NCBI RefSeq assembly: GCF_036894955.1 | Contig: NZ_CP145905.1 | Span: 5,312,001-5,376,000, forward strand | Source of the DNA: Paenibacillus sp. KS-LC4 | Lineage (GTDB): Bacteria > Bacillota > Bacilli > Paenibacillales > Paenibacillaceae | Length of the DNA stretch: 64,000 nt | Reading direction: 5' to 3' | In this document: piece after piece, positions 50,915 to 58,940 of the stretch | Numbering within the stretch: the stretch's first letter is position 1 | How the letters are laid out: the number at the start of each line of letters is the position of its first letter | The notes under the pieces: model-generated | What the model saw: the letters and a program-made list of their open reading frames with translations, nothing else | What the model was told of the DNA's origin: nothing | The model's database searches: none | Made by a program: the position numbers and the translations under genes

Positions 50915-51110
50915 TGCATATACCTCCACGAAAAAATGTTATTCAAAACGCGACCTATTAAATAAAAAAAAGAGGCGCTTACCCTTTTCGCCGCCCAGCT
51001 GCCCGGCCCCTATATGCCATTTTCAGCATGGGGTGAGCAGCCATTTTTCACCTTGCTCTATCGTTCAACAGTGTTATCCTTTTACGAAATTACTCGGTAT
51101 GAGCTTTTTC
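50915..51110 (-). promoter_or_regulatory. Structured 5' leader of the EPS operon
   Basis: About 195 nt from the inferred transcript start to capA. On the minus strand it can form a GCTC/GAGC closing pair with an internal TTCGT/ACGAT stem, GGTG/CACC, a hairpin CCCCATGC...GCATATAGGGG, and then a G+C-rich stem with eight T's. That arrangement fits an attenuator or riboswitch. I do not recognise a known class (no T-box, SAM, c-di-GMP or ydaO signature). Confidence 0.5.
50964..50997 (-). terminator. Intrinsic terminator in the EPS leader
   Basis: On the minus strand GGGCGGCGAAAAGGGTAAGC followed by GCCTC forms a GGCG/CGCC stem and is followed by TTTTTTTT. It lies between the promoter and capA, so it must be read through for EPS expression. 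Confidence 0.6.
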
Positions 51111-51116
51111 GACTTG

Positions 51117-51145
51117 ATTATATTCATAAAGAATAACTTTTTCAA
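51117..51145 (-). promoter_or_regulatory. Sigma-A promoter of the EPS operon
   Basis: Minus-strand TTGAAA (51140-51145) and TATAAT (51117-51122) with exactly 17-bp spacing in AT-rich DNA, the best promoter upstream of capA. The AT-rich DNA at 51146-51230 may act as an UP element. Confidence 0.7.
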
Positions 51146-51282
51146 GATGTTTTAAAAATTAATTTTCTGAATTTTCAAAACATTAATTTAAAATATAGAG
51201 AAGCTTTATAGTTTTCCTCATTCCTTCTCTATACTTCTACGCGAAACGGCAGCTTTGCCGCCAGTAGCTGGCTTACGGCTGT

Positions 51283-51729
51283 TTACGCTTGCATAGAGGC
51301 CCTTTTCACCAGCCGGCGCTCCGATAAAAATTGCTGAAATGAGCCACCTTCAAGGACGTAATCCATCATATCTTCAAACGTGCCATTAATTCCTTTTTTA
51401 CGCAGCAGCAGCGTCAGCAATTCCGCTAAATCAATACGGGGCCTCGCCTCAGAGGGCATATATTGCCTTTCTTCATAATCGAATGCCAGCTCCTGCTTAA
51501 TCGGATATTGCGCCATAAGCAGCCATTCCGTCAGACTTTTTTCTGCGCATTTTTCTGGTTCGGGTGCAAACATAGGGTCGTCCGCAAGCTTTTTGAAAAA
51601 GGCCTTCGCCTTTAAGGCCCGCTGCTTTCGCTGCATAAGCTCGTGAAGATCATCAGTAATTTGTTCGGGCTGCTTGCCCATAACGCCGTAATCATCCACC
51701 CGTCTGAGTGATTGTTGATTCGTTACCAT
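51283..51729 (-). CDS. Hypothetical soluble protein
   Basis: 148 residues, family not recognised. It is mostly helical and charged, with no signal peptide or membrane helix. It has a basic segment (MQRKQRALKAKAFFKKL), a central acidic part with RPRIDLAELLTLLLRKKG, and a C-terminal DYVLEGGSFQQFLSERR. TGGAGGG lies 7 bases before the ATG. It is upstream of the EPS promoter on the same strand, 368 bp before capA; any link to EPS control is speculation. Confidence 0.65.
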   Translation of the reverse strand: MVTNQQSLRRVDDYGVMGKQPEQITDDLHELMQRKQRALKAKAFFKKLADDPMFAPEPEKCAEKSLTEWLLMAQYPIKQELAFDYEERQYMPSEARPRIDLAELLTLLLRKKGINGTFEDMMDYVLEGGSFQQFLSERRLVKRASMQA

Positions 51730-52257
51730 CCTAATCCCTCCACCTCTTTTTTGAACATATAAGCAGGCAACCTATCCAATGTGCTCTTTTTAGTGTGTCG
51801 TATATTACGCGTATTGAATAATTATAAAAGAAGAAAAACGAAAAGAATGTCAGTTTGTGTCGAATTAAATAAATTGATCATTTAGCCCATTAACTGCCCC
51901 ACGCGTCCTATATCCAATTTGAGTAATTGTTCGAGGTATTGTATAACCGTGCTTTATTGTCTACAAAAGGCCCTTTTCCATATAGGTACAGCGGTTAAGC
52001 TGCATGACGCAAAATGAGAACTTTATGGCGTCTTAGCGTCGCCATAAACAGCTCTTGCTTCGCAGGCAAACGGCAGCGAAGCATGTCAGATTATTTTATA
52101 GGCGCCGTGCGGTTTGACGGCGTTTTTGACCTTTGCTTTATTTTCAGAAAAATGAACAAAAAAACGCTTGCACTCTGAACCAATGTTCTGAGCTTTGCAA
52201 GCGTTCTAAGGTTTCAATACTCTATTCCATAATGCCTGATTCCATAGCCGCATAAGG
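51730..52257. other. Intergenic region with inverted repeat and terminator
   Basis: It contains an exact inverted repeat TTTATGGCG (52022-52030) / CGCCATAAA (52040-52048) and, at its right end, a minus-strand terminator. No other gene is supported. Confidence 0.4.
52157..52205 (-). terminator. Terminator of the 35-residue membrane protein gene
   Basis: On the minus strand the arms AACGCTTGCA/TGCAAGCGTT with an inner stem (CTCAGAACATTGGTTCAGAG) are followed by TTTTTTTG. It lies 53 bp after the stop of the small gene at 52258. Confidence 0.8.
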
Positions 52258-52365
52258 CTAGTTAATTAGTTTGAATAATAACCAAATGAAGAGAATCCAG
52301 AAGGGCAGCGCGAGAAGAATGCCGTTCAATATCCCAACTTTAAGGCTTCCTTTGCGAAAGAACAT
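52258..52365 (-). CDS. 35-residue membrane protein
   Basis: A short frame (starts MFFRKGSLKVG, ends FKLIN) with a perfect AGGAGG 8 bases before its ATG and its own downstream terminator, which together make it a credible gene. A basic N-terminus is followed by one membrane helix (ILNGILLALPFWILFIWLLF). Such small proteins often modulate membrane enzymes or transporters; function unknown. It is divergent from the Hsp90-like cassette. Confidence 0.65.
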   Translation of the reverse strand: MFFRKGSLKVGILNGILLALPFWILFIWLLFKLIN

Positions 52366-52442
52366 GGTATGCCGCCTCCTTCTATTATACTGTATAGTTT
52401 TATTATACCCCATTCCTTTCCTCCTATACCGATCCAATAAGC

Positions 52443-52637
52443 ATGCGTGACAAATTGGAAGCTTTAGATAGTCGTGAAGGGTATAGGCGTCTGGACCGCA
52501 TGACTCATTATTTTAAAATGCTTCTGCTCTACGACTGCCAATGTTTGAAGGACAGAAATTTAGGGTATAAGCTTATGGGCCATTCGGCTCATTATGCTAT
52601 AAATATTGGATTGCAAGTATGGAAAATAGTAGAATAG
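52443..52637 (+). CDS. Doubtful 64-codon frame upstream of the Hsp90-like gene
   Basis: An open frame with protein-like composition (KLEALDSREGYRRLDRMTHY, a central LLLYDCQCLKD) but no ribosome site before its ATG. It ends 46 bp before the Hsp90-like gene. It could be a short real gene, a remnant, or chance; no family recognised. Confidence 0.25.
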   Translation: MRDKLEALDSREGYRRLDRMTHYFKMLLLYDCQCLKDRNLGYKLMGHSAHYAINIGLQVWKIVE

Positions 52638-52683
52638 TTAGGTAGATGCAAACTAAAATCCTTCTATAATAAAGGAGAATCCG

Positions 52684-54498
52684 ATGAGCAACGAACAAGA
52701 ATATCGCTTTCAGGTAAATTTAAGCGGAATGATAAATATACTTTCCAACCATTTATATAGCAGTCCTAATGTTTATTTGCGTGAGCTACTGCAAAACGCG
52801 ACGGACGCTATTACAGCACGCGGACAGCTTGAGCCTGGTTTCACTGGAAACGTGACGGTAGAAATAGCAGGCAGCGGCAGTGGGGCAACAATGACGGTTG
52901 AAGACAACGGCGTAGGGCTGACCGAGGAAGACATTCATCAGTTTCTAGCCATGATTGGACACTCCTCCAAGGTCGGTCACAATTTTATTGCAAAAGAGAC
53001 CTCATTTATCGGCCGCTTCGGCATCGGTCTGCTGTCCTGCTTTATGGTCAGCGACGAAATTGTCGTTCTGACCCAGTCGGTGAAGGGCGGACCGTCCATG
53101 GAATGGCGCGGCAAACCGGATGGAACGTATACGATTCGCCAGCTAAGCACCAAGCTATCGCCGGGAACGAAAATTTATTTGCGCTGCAAGCCAGACAGCG
53201 AGCCTTATTACGAGCCGCAAATGGTTGAGGAGCTATTGTTCTATTATGGCGCTCTGCTGCCCTATCCGGTTAAACTTCATGCCAATGGAGACGCAAAGAC
53301 GATTAATGAATCGCGGCCGGACTGGATTATGCAGCCAGAGCTGGCGCGTGGACGCCGCCGTGAGGTGCTTGCCTTTGGCGAAAAGCTGTTAGGCGAGCCG
53401 ATGCAGGATTTCATTCCGCTTCAGACAGCGAATGGCAGAACGGGCGGCATCGCTTTTATTTTGCCGCATAGCGTGAATCTGAACGCCCGCCGCACCCATA
53501 AAGTGTATTTAAAGCAAATGCTCGTGTCCGACAAAGCGGAAAATATTTTACCGGAATGGGCCTTTTTCGTCAAATGCTTGATTTGGACCGATGAGCTTCA
53601 GCCGACGGCGTCCCGCGAGCATTTTTATGAGGATGAACGGCTAGAAACGGTGCGCGAGGAGCTTGGGCAAGCGATCCGCAATGAGCTTATGCGCATAGGC
53701 GACTACGAGCCTGACCGATTGAAACGCATCATTGAGCTGCATGCTTTGTCGATGAAGGCGCTAGCTGCGCAGGATGAGGATTTTCTGCAAACGATATATC
53801 GCTGGCTAACCTTCGAAAGCACATACGGAGAACGAACATTCGGTGAGCTGCTTGCCGATAATAAAAAATTATTTTATACCGCGTCTGTTGATGAATATCG
53901 TCAAATTACCCATGTTGCCGCAGCACAATCAATGCTCGTCCTCAATGGAGGCTATATTTATAACCATGAATTGCTTGAGCGCCTGTCGATGCTTCTTCCC
54001 GAGCTGGATATGGAAAGGCTGCTGCCGGAAGATGTATCGCTGTCCTTCGAGGATTTGACAAGCGAGGAGCGCAATCAATATTATGAGCGCATTCGTCTTG
54101 CCGACGGTGCTTTGCAGCGCTTCCGCTGTCAAATTCAGCTTAAACGCTTTGCCCCGGCAGAGCTTCCGGCTCTCTATACGCTATCGAAGGAATCGTCGTC
54201 GCTGCGCTCCTTGGAGAAAGCGAAGGAGAACAGCTCTGACCTGCTCGCTTCTGTACTCGGCAATCTGGGCACAAGCTTTACGGAGTCCGCTTATTCGACG
54301 CTTTATTTTAACTTAAACAATCCGCTCGTGCACAAAATATTCAACAGTGCCGACGGCCTAATGTTCACGACCGCTGTGGAAATGCTTTATACGAACGCCT
54401 TGCTGATGGGGCACTATCCCATGACTCGCCAGGAGCTCGGCGTGCTCGGCCAAGGGATGGTTAAATTTATGGATTGGGGACTTTCCTCGAACACATAG
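52684..54498 (+). CDS. Hsp90-family (HtpG-like) GHKL ATPase
   Basis: 604 residues, slightly shorter than HtpG (about 625). The N-terminal ATPase has the N-box RELLQNATDAI (Glu34, Asn38, Asp41), G1 VEDNGVGL (74-79) and G2 GRFGIGLLSCF (110-120). The middle domain keeps the catalytic Arg311 in TASREHF; the C-domain is diverged. It probably acts as an ATP-driven clamp or chaperone on unknown clients. AAAGGAG is 6 bases before the ATG. Two paralogous helical-repeat genes follow at once, making it likely that they are its partners rather than this being the housekeeping htpG. Confidence 0.88.
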   Translation: MSNEQEYRFQVNLSGMINILSNHLYSSPNVYLRELLQNATDAITARGQLEPGFTGNVTVEIAGSGSGATMTVEDNGVGLTEEDIHQFLAMIGHSSKVGHNFIAKETSFIGRFGIGLLSCFMVSDEIVVLTQSVKGGPSMEWRGKPDGTYTIRQLSTKLSPGTKIYLRCKPDSEPYYEPQMVEELLFYYGALLPYPVKLHANGDAKTINESRPDWIMQPELARGRRREVLAFGEKLLGEPMQDFIPLQTANGRTGGIAFILPHSVNLNARRTHKVYLKQMLVSDKAENILPEWAFFVKCLIWTDELQPTASREHFYEDERLETVREELGQAIRNELMRIGDYEPDRLKRIIELHALSMKALAAQDEDFLQTIYRWLTFESTYGERTFGELLADNKKLFYTASVDEYRQITHVAAAQSMLVLNGGYIYNHELLERLSMLLPELDMERLLPEDVSLSFEDLTSEERNQYYERIRLADGALQRFRCQIQLKRFAPAELPALYTLSKESSSLRSLEKAKENSSDLLASVLGNLGTSFTESAYSTLYFNLNNPLVHKIFNSADGLMFTTAVEMLYTNALLMGHYPMTRQELGVLGQGMVKFMDWGLSSNT

Positions 54499-54527
54499 AC
54501 GCAGGATGCACAAGGAGGAATCGAAAA

Positions 54528-55583
54528 ATGGAGCATACTTTTGAGGATTTAATGGATCAGGCCTATGGTCTGCCCCCTGGAGCCGCTAAGCTGGAGGTGC
54601 TGGAGGCAGCAGTAAGAATGGCAGATGCAGAAGGCGATATTGAAAATGCCTATGAAGCGAGAGGCGAAATTGTGGAGACCGCTATTTTTCACGGGTATCC
54701 GCTAAAAGCGATTATCGCCTTCTCTTGGCAGCTAGGGCAATGCGACCAAGATCCTGAGGATTTCGATAGCAGCGATTTGATGTGGTCCTACAAATGGATC
54801 GTCGGCAACATTTCAAACTTTCCAGAAGTACCCATGACGCAAATTCAGGAGCTTGTCGAGGATTTAGGCAAACGCTATAAGGAGCACGGCTACAGCCGCC
54901 GCACTTATTTATATTACCGCTCTCGCCTTGCCTTAAGCCATGGACGGCTGGAGGAAGCAAAGGATTTTCTTGAGCAGATGATGAAGGTAGAACGGGACTA
55001 TATGACCGATTGCATCGCCTGTGAACAAAATCATATCGTCGAGCTTTATGCGCAGCTAGGCGAGGATGAGCAAGCATTAAAGGCGGCAGAGCCGATTTTA
55101 TCGGGCAAAATGACTTGTGCCGAGGTGCCTCATATTACGCTGCCGCATCTGCTTTTTCCTTTGCTGCGCCAAGGCTCCCACACGGAAGCTCAAAAGCTCC
55201 ATACGAAGGGCTATCGTCTGGTTAAAGGTAAGCGCGATCTGCTTGATAGCGTCGCCCAGCATATTCATTATTTGACGGAAGTAAACCCAGCGAAGGCGGT
55301 CGAGGTCGTCGAGCTGCATTTGGCATTTATTTTAGACCATGAAAATCCTTATGAGGTAATGCGGTTTAATCTATTCACAGCGCGGCTGCTCAAGAAGCTA
55401 GTTAACGAAGGCTCTGATGTGAAGCTCCGTCTGCCAGCCTCCTTCCTCGCAGCGCATGCGGATATGAGCCTCCCAGCGCTTGCTGCTCACTTTGAAGCTC
55501 TCGCCCTATCGGCGGCACAACGCTTTGATACGCGCAATGGCAATGATTATTATAGTAAAAAAGCCGCTAGCTTGCTCATTTAA
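54528..55583 (+). CDS. Helical-repeat (TPR-like) partner protein 1
   Basis: 351 residues, almost wholly helical with TPR-like spacing (YGLPPGAAKLEVLEAAVRMA, AEGDIENAYEARGEIVETA, GRLEEAKDFLEQMMKVE, LGEDEQALKAAEPILSGKM). It has a conserved Cys set: DCIACEQNH and MTCAEVPHI. No signal peptide. CAAGGAGG lies 9 bases before the ATG, 29 bp after the Hsp90-like stop codon. The next gene is its close paralog, about two-thirds identical by eye. TPR-type proteins commonly dock on Hsp90, which supports a physical partnership (inference). Confidence 0.75.
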   Translation: MEHTFEDLMDQAYGLPPGAAKLEVLEAAVRMADAEGDIENAYEARGEIVETAIFHGYPLKAIIAFSWQLGQCDQDPEDFDSSDLMWSYKWIVGNISNFPEVPMTQIQELVEDLGKRYKEHGYSRRTYLYYRSRLALSHGRLEEAKDFLEQMMKVERDYMTDCIACEQNHIVELYAQLGEDEQALKAAEPILSGKMTCAEVPHITLPHLLFPLLRQGSHTEAQKLHTKGYRLVKGKRDLLDSVAQHIHYLTEVNPAKAVEVVELHLAFILDHENPYEVMRFNLFTARLLKKLVNEGSDVKLRLPASFLAAHADMSLPALAAHFEALALSAAQRFDTRNGNDYYSKKAASLLI

Positions 55584-55650
55584 ACCGACTAATGGAGCCG
55601 CTCGACCGTTTAACTGAGCAGCTACTCAACTAATAGACAGAGGAGCACCA

Positions 55651-56709
55651 ATGAAAATGGAGTTTGAGGATTTGATGAACCAGGCGTATGCGCTCCCTTC
55701 CGGTGCAGCGCAGCTGGAGGTGCTGGAGGCTGCCGCACGGCTGGCCGATGCGGAGGGCGATATCGACAATGGTTTTGATGCACGTCACCATATCGTGAGA
55801 ACGGCTTGTTTTCACGGTTTTCCGCTGAAAGCGATTATCGCCTTCTCTTGGCAGCTTGGCCAATATGATCATAGCCCTGAGGAATACAATGGCAGCACCT
55901 TGTTATGGCGATATAAGTGGATCGTCAGCATCATTTCGCATTTCGCTGAAATTCCGATGTCACAAATTCAGGAGCTGCTGGAGGATTTGGGCAGGCGTTA
56001 CAAAGAGCATGGCTACAGCAATCGTACTTATTTATATTTTCGCTCCCGCCTCTCAGTAGATCTTGGCAGGCTTGATGAAGCCAAAGACTATCTTCAACAG
56101 TTTATAAAGGCGGAACGGGATCATATGAGCGATTGTATTGCCTGTGAGCAGCATTATATTGTTTGGCTTTATTCAAGGCTGGGCGAGGATGAGCAAGCAT
56201 TAAAGGCGGCAGAGCCCATTCTATCGGGGAAAATGCAATGTACGGAGGTACCTCATATTACACTGGCGGAGCTGCTTCTGCCTATGCAACGCCTAAATCT
56301 CCATGAGGAAGCGAAAAAAGCGCATACGAAAGGCTATCGCCTTGTCAAAGGCAAACGCGATCTGCTGGAAAGCGTCGCCCAGCATATTGAATATTTGACG
56401 TTGACCCAGCCAGTGAAGGCTGTTGAGGCTGTCGAGCTGCATTTGCCGTTCATCCTCGACCATGAGAACCCTTATGAAATGATGCTATTTCATCTAAGTA
56501 CAGCGCAGCTGCTGAAGAAGCTTGTTCAAGAAGGGCGGCAGGTTCAGCTTCGGCTTCCCGCCTCCTTCCTTGCTGCTCATGAAGATACCAGCCTTCCGGC
56601 GCTCGCCGCTCATTTTGAGAGTCTTGCCCTAGCAGCGGCTCAACGTTATGATGCTCGCAACGGCAATGATTATTATAGCAGCAAGGCAGCTGATAAGCTT
56701 CTCGTATAG
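55651..56709 (+). CDS. Helical-repeat (TPR-like) partner protein 2
   Basis: 352 residues, a tandem paralog of the preceding gene along its whole length. It shares the ends EFEDLMNQAYALPSGAAQLE and ARNGNDYYS, and the Cys set DCIACEQHY and MQCTEVPHI. The differences cluster between helices. AGAGGAG lies 5 bases before the ATG, 67 bp after partner 1. The duplication suggests specialisation for different clients or a hetero-oligomer. No enzymatic motif is visible. A terminator follows at 56825. Confidence 0.75.
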   Translation: MKMEFEDLMNQAYALPSGAAQLEVLEAAARLADAEGDIDNGFDARHHIVRTACFHGFPLKAIIAFSWQLGQYDHSPEEYNGSTLLWRYKWIVSIISHFAEIPMSQIQELLEDLGRRYKEHGYSNRTYLYFRSRLSVDLGRLDEAKDYLQQFIKAERDHMSDCIACEQHYIVWLYSRLGEDEQALKAAEPILSGKMQCTEVPHITLAELLLPMQRLNLHEEAKKAHTKGYRLVKGKRDLLESVAQHIEYLTLTQPVKAVEAVELHLPFILDHENPYEMMLFHLSTAQLLKKLVQEGRQVQLRLPASFLAAHEDTSLPALAAHFESLALAAAQRYDARNGNDYYSSKAADKLLV

Positions 56710-56714
56710 GAAGT

Positions 56715-56776
56715 CAGATGCAACGATCAGATGCAACGATCAGATGCAACGATCAGATGCAGCGATTAGATGCAAT
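56715..56776. repeat. 13-bp tandem repeat CAGATGCAACGAT
   Basis: Four consecutive units (56715, 56728, 56741, 56754; the last with one change) plus a partial fifth, immediately after the stop of partner 2. Probably slippage-generated. Confidence 0.8.
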
Positions 56777-56778
56777 AT

Positions 56779-56826
56779 ATAAGAATGTATACGTGTGATA
56801 CTTATACATTCTTATATTTTAAAAAA
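56779..56826. repeat. AT-rich hairpin related to the dispersed element
   Basis: ATATAAGAATGTATA...TATACATTCTTATATTTTAA followed by A's. The long AT stem and its CTTATATTTT end resemble the 3' part of the elements at 49132 and 58824. It may serve as an AT-rich terminator. Confidence 0.5.
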
Positions 56827-56877
56827 ATCCCCGCAAGCAGACACTTTTTTCAAGTGATCGGCTTGCGGGGATTTCGA
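56825..56877. terminator. Bidirectional terminator between partner 2 and the stalk-domain gene
   Basis: The arms AAATCCCCGCAAGC (56825) / GCTTGCGGGGATTT (56861) have A's on the left and T's on the right, so they can end both converging transcripts. Confidence 0.85.
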
Positions 56878-56894
56878 TTTGCAAGTCGTTTATC

Positions 56895-58514
56895 TTACAT
56901 TGCTTTCGTCAACGTAATGGAGTGATCGGCTTTGTCCCATTGTACATTCCAGCCAAGCAGCTCCGTAATGAAGCGAAGAGGAACGACCGTTCTGTTGTCG
57001 GAGTTGACAAATACTTTAGCGCCAACGGATTTTTTCATGCCGTTTACTTCCATGAAGTCTTTGTTGATCCAAAATTTCAGCGTGTCACTGCCTGCTTTAA
57101 TCGTGACCTGCTGCGCTTTTTTATCCCATTTCACGTCAGCGCCAATACCTTCGCTCAGGTAGCGAAGCGGAATATAAGTCATGCCCTTCCAGATGAATGG
57201 CTCTGTATCCATTTTCGTAACGGTGCCGTTAATGTTCAGGACGCTGCTGCCTACTTGCATCCAAACCTTTACCATCGTTGCAGGGTCAGTTGGTGTTGTA
57301 GGTGCGGCTGCTTCTTGGAACTTGTCGTTAAATTGCGTTACAATGGCATTGCCCAGCGCTTGACCTACACCGAACATCAGCTTGTAGCCTTCCCGGTTCG
57401 TTTTGTACGAGGCGGTGTAGTCACCAGCTGCATATTGCGTAAGCACTTGCTGGACTTGATTTTCATGCGCAGATAGGGCAGCTTGACCAGCCTCTTTAGG
57501 CAGATTGCCTGCTGTTGCTGAATCAAGGAATGCCGCAAACTCAGTCGTGAAGCCCGCGATACGCGCCTCAACTGCTGCTTTCGCTGCTGCATCATTGTTT
57601 TTAACAGCCGTTACAAAATCAGCTTGGGCATTTACGTGGTTCGTTACCCAAATTTTCTCAAATGCGGCTGCACCTTCCGCACCATAAATGGATGCGATCG
57701 CTGCTTTGAAATCGGCTGTGTTCATAGCTTCTGCCCAGATCAGAGCGTCTGAAGCAGCTCTTCCATCATACTGCTCTTGCATTTGCAGAGCGGATAGGGC
57801 AAAATGCTCGCCAGCTAATTGGTTTAGCGCAGATCTCAGATCAGCTGCCTTCGTGTCTGCCTTGGTGTTTTCGAACTTTGCGGGCATTTGAGCTACAATG
57901 GCGCTCGACAATACTTTGCTGATCCCGAACATTTCGGCGTAGCCTTTACGGTAAGCCTCATATGCCCCTTTGTAATCGCCAGCTACATAATCCTCGAATA
58001 CTTCTTGGACGTGATCCTCATGGCTGCGAATCGCTTGCTTCGCTGCATCCGCTGGAAGCTTGCCTTCTGTTGCAGCGCCGAGGAAATTGCCGAACTCGTC
58101 TACAAAGCCGCTTACTTTATCCTCCGCCGTTTTAATCGCTGCTGCATCCTTTTTCTTCGTTGCTTTTACGAGATCGTCTGTGTACTGATTGTGTGCGCGG
58201 AAAATTCTTTCGAATTCAGCTGCGCCAGCATCGCCGTAAAGCGAAGCTATCGCTGGCTGCATATCCAAGGCGTTCTGGTCGAGAGCTTTGTAGGCAGCAT
58301 CCGCATCCTTCGTACCGTCATAGGCTTTCGTCATTGCTGTTACCGCAAGGGTGAAATGCTCGGAGAGCAAATAATCAAGCCCTGCTCTCAGCTCGGCTGC
58401 CGGTGTGTTTACCGATGCCTTTGCAGCTGTTGATGTTGGTGCTGCTGCACCCGCCATTGTCGGCATTACTAGGGTCAAGCTTAACATAGGAACGATTAAT
58501 TTTTTCATCTTCAT
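56895..58514 (-). CDS. Exported protein with duplicated helical domain and stalk domain
   Basis: 539 residues. A signal peptide (LIVPMLSLTLVMPTMAGAAA) is followed by two homologous helical units of about 170 residues (about 35-210 and 220-395). Each runs AELRAGLDYLLSEHF / ADLRSALNQLAGEHF, SLYGDAGAAEFERI / SIYGAEGAAAFEKI, SHEDHVQEVFEDYVAGDY / AHENQVQQVLTQYAAGDY and ends at a FG(V/I) region. The C-terminal 125 residues are a copper-amine-oxidase N-domain-like stalk module (YIPLRYLSEGIGADVKWD, VVPLRFITELLGWNVQWD). AAGGAG is 9 bases before the ATG. The function is unknown; probably an envelope protein. Confidence 0.78.
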   Translation of the reverse strand: MKMKKLIVPMLSLTLVMPTMAGAAAPTSTAAKASVNTPAAELRAGLDYLLSEHFTLAVTAMTKAYDGTKDADAAYKALDQNALDMQPAIASLYGDAGAAEFERIFRAHNQYTDDLVKATKKKDAAAIKTAEDKVSGFVDEFGNFLGAATEGKLPADAAKQAIRSHEDHVQEVFEDYVAGDYKGAYEAYRKGYAEMFGISKVLSSAIVAQMPAKFENTKADTKAADLRSALNQLAGEHFALSALQMQEQYDGRAASDALIWAEAMNTADFKAAIASIYGAEGAAAFEKIWVTNHVNAQADFVTAVKNNDAAAKAAVEARIAGFTTEFAAFLDSATAGNLPKEAGQAALSAHENQVQQVLTQYAAGDYTASYKTNREGYKLMFGVGQALGNAIVTQFNDKFQEAAAPTTPTDPATMVKVWMQVGSSVLNINGTVTKMDTEPFIWKGMTYIPLRYLSEGIGADVKWDKKAQQVTIKAGSDTLKFWINKDFMEVNGMKKSVGAKVFVNSDNRTVVPLRFITELLGWNVQWDKADHSITLTKAM

Positions 58515-58649
58515 CTTGCTTCACTCCTTAGCGTCGTTTTATGTGTTTTCGTTGTCCGCTTATTCTTTACATACACTAACACGCAGCTAGATTACATTTG
58601 GATCACTATGGGATCAAAAAAAGTTTTAAAACGTTTTTTGGGCGTATTG

Positions 58650-58826
58650 GCGGACACAGCAGCAGCTATTTCAAAAGATTAGCGGTTTTCGCACAGGCTG
58701 CGGACTCAGGAGCCGCTAATACGCTGTAATTGACCATTTTGACGGGATACGAAGGACAATAGTGGATCTCCTGTCCGCTTACGGCCTGAAAGCACAGTAA
58801 AAGCCCAAATAGCGGAAGCTGTGTCC
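58650..58826. repeat. Dispersed GCGGACAG/AATAGCGG motifs, locus C
   Basis: GCGGACACAGCAGCAGCTAT (58650), GCGGACTCAGGAGCCGCTAA (58700), AATAGTGGATCTCCTGTCCG (58758) and AAATAGCGGAAGCTGTGTCC (58807). The first two read in the opposite orientation to the last two. Confidence 0.6.
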
Positions 58827-58940
58827 CAAGCAAAAACGACTTCATCGTCCTTCCATGGCGATGAAGAGCTTTGCCTTAGAAATATAAGCCCATTTATAAG
58901 TGTAAAGCTTATAAATGCTTATATTTTCAAAAAAAAGCAT
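58824..58940. repeat. AT-rich dispersed element, copy 2
   Basis: CCAAGCAAAAACGACTTCAT followed by CGTCCTT at the left, and a long AT stem (AATATAAGC..ATTTATAAG / CTTATAAAT.GCTTATATT) ending TTTTCAAAAAAA at the right. It is homologous to 49132-49250. Confidence 0.6.
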
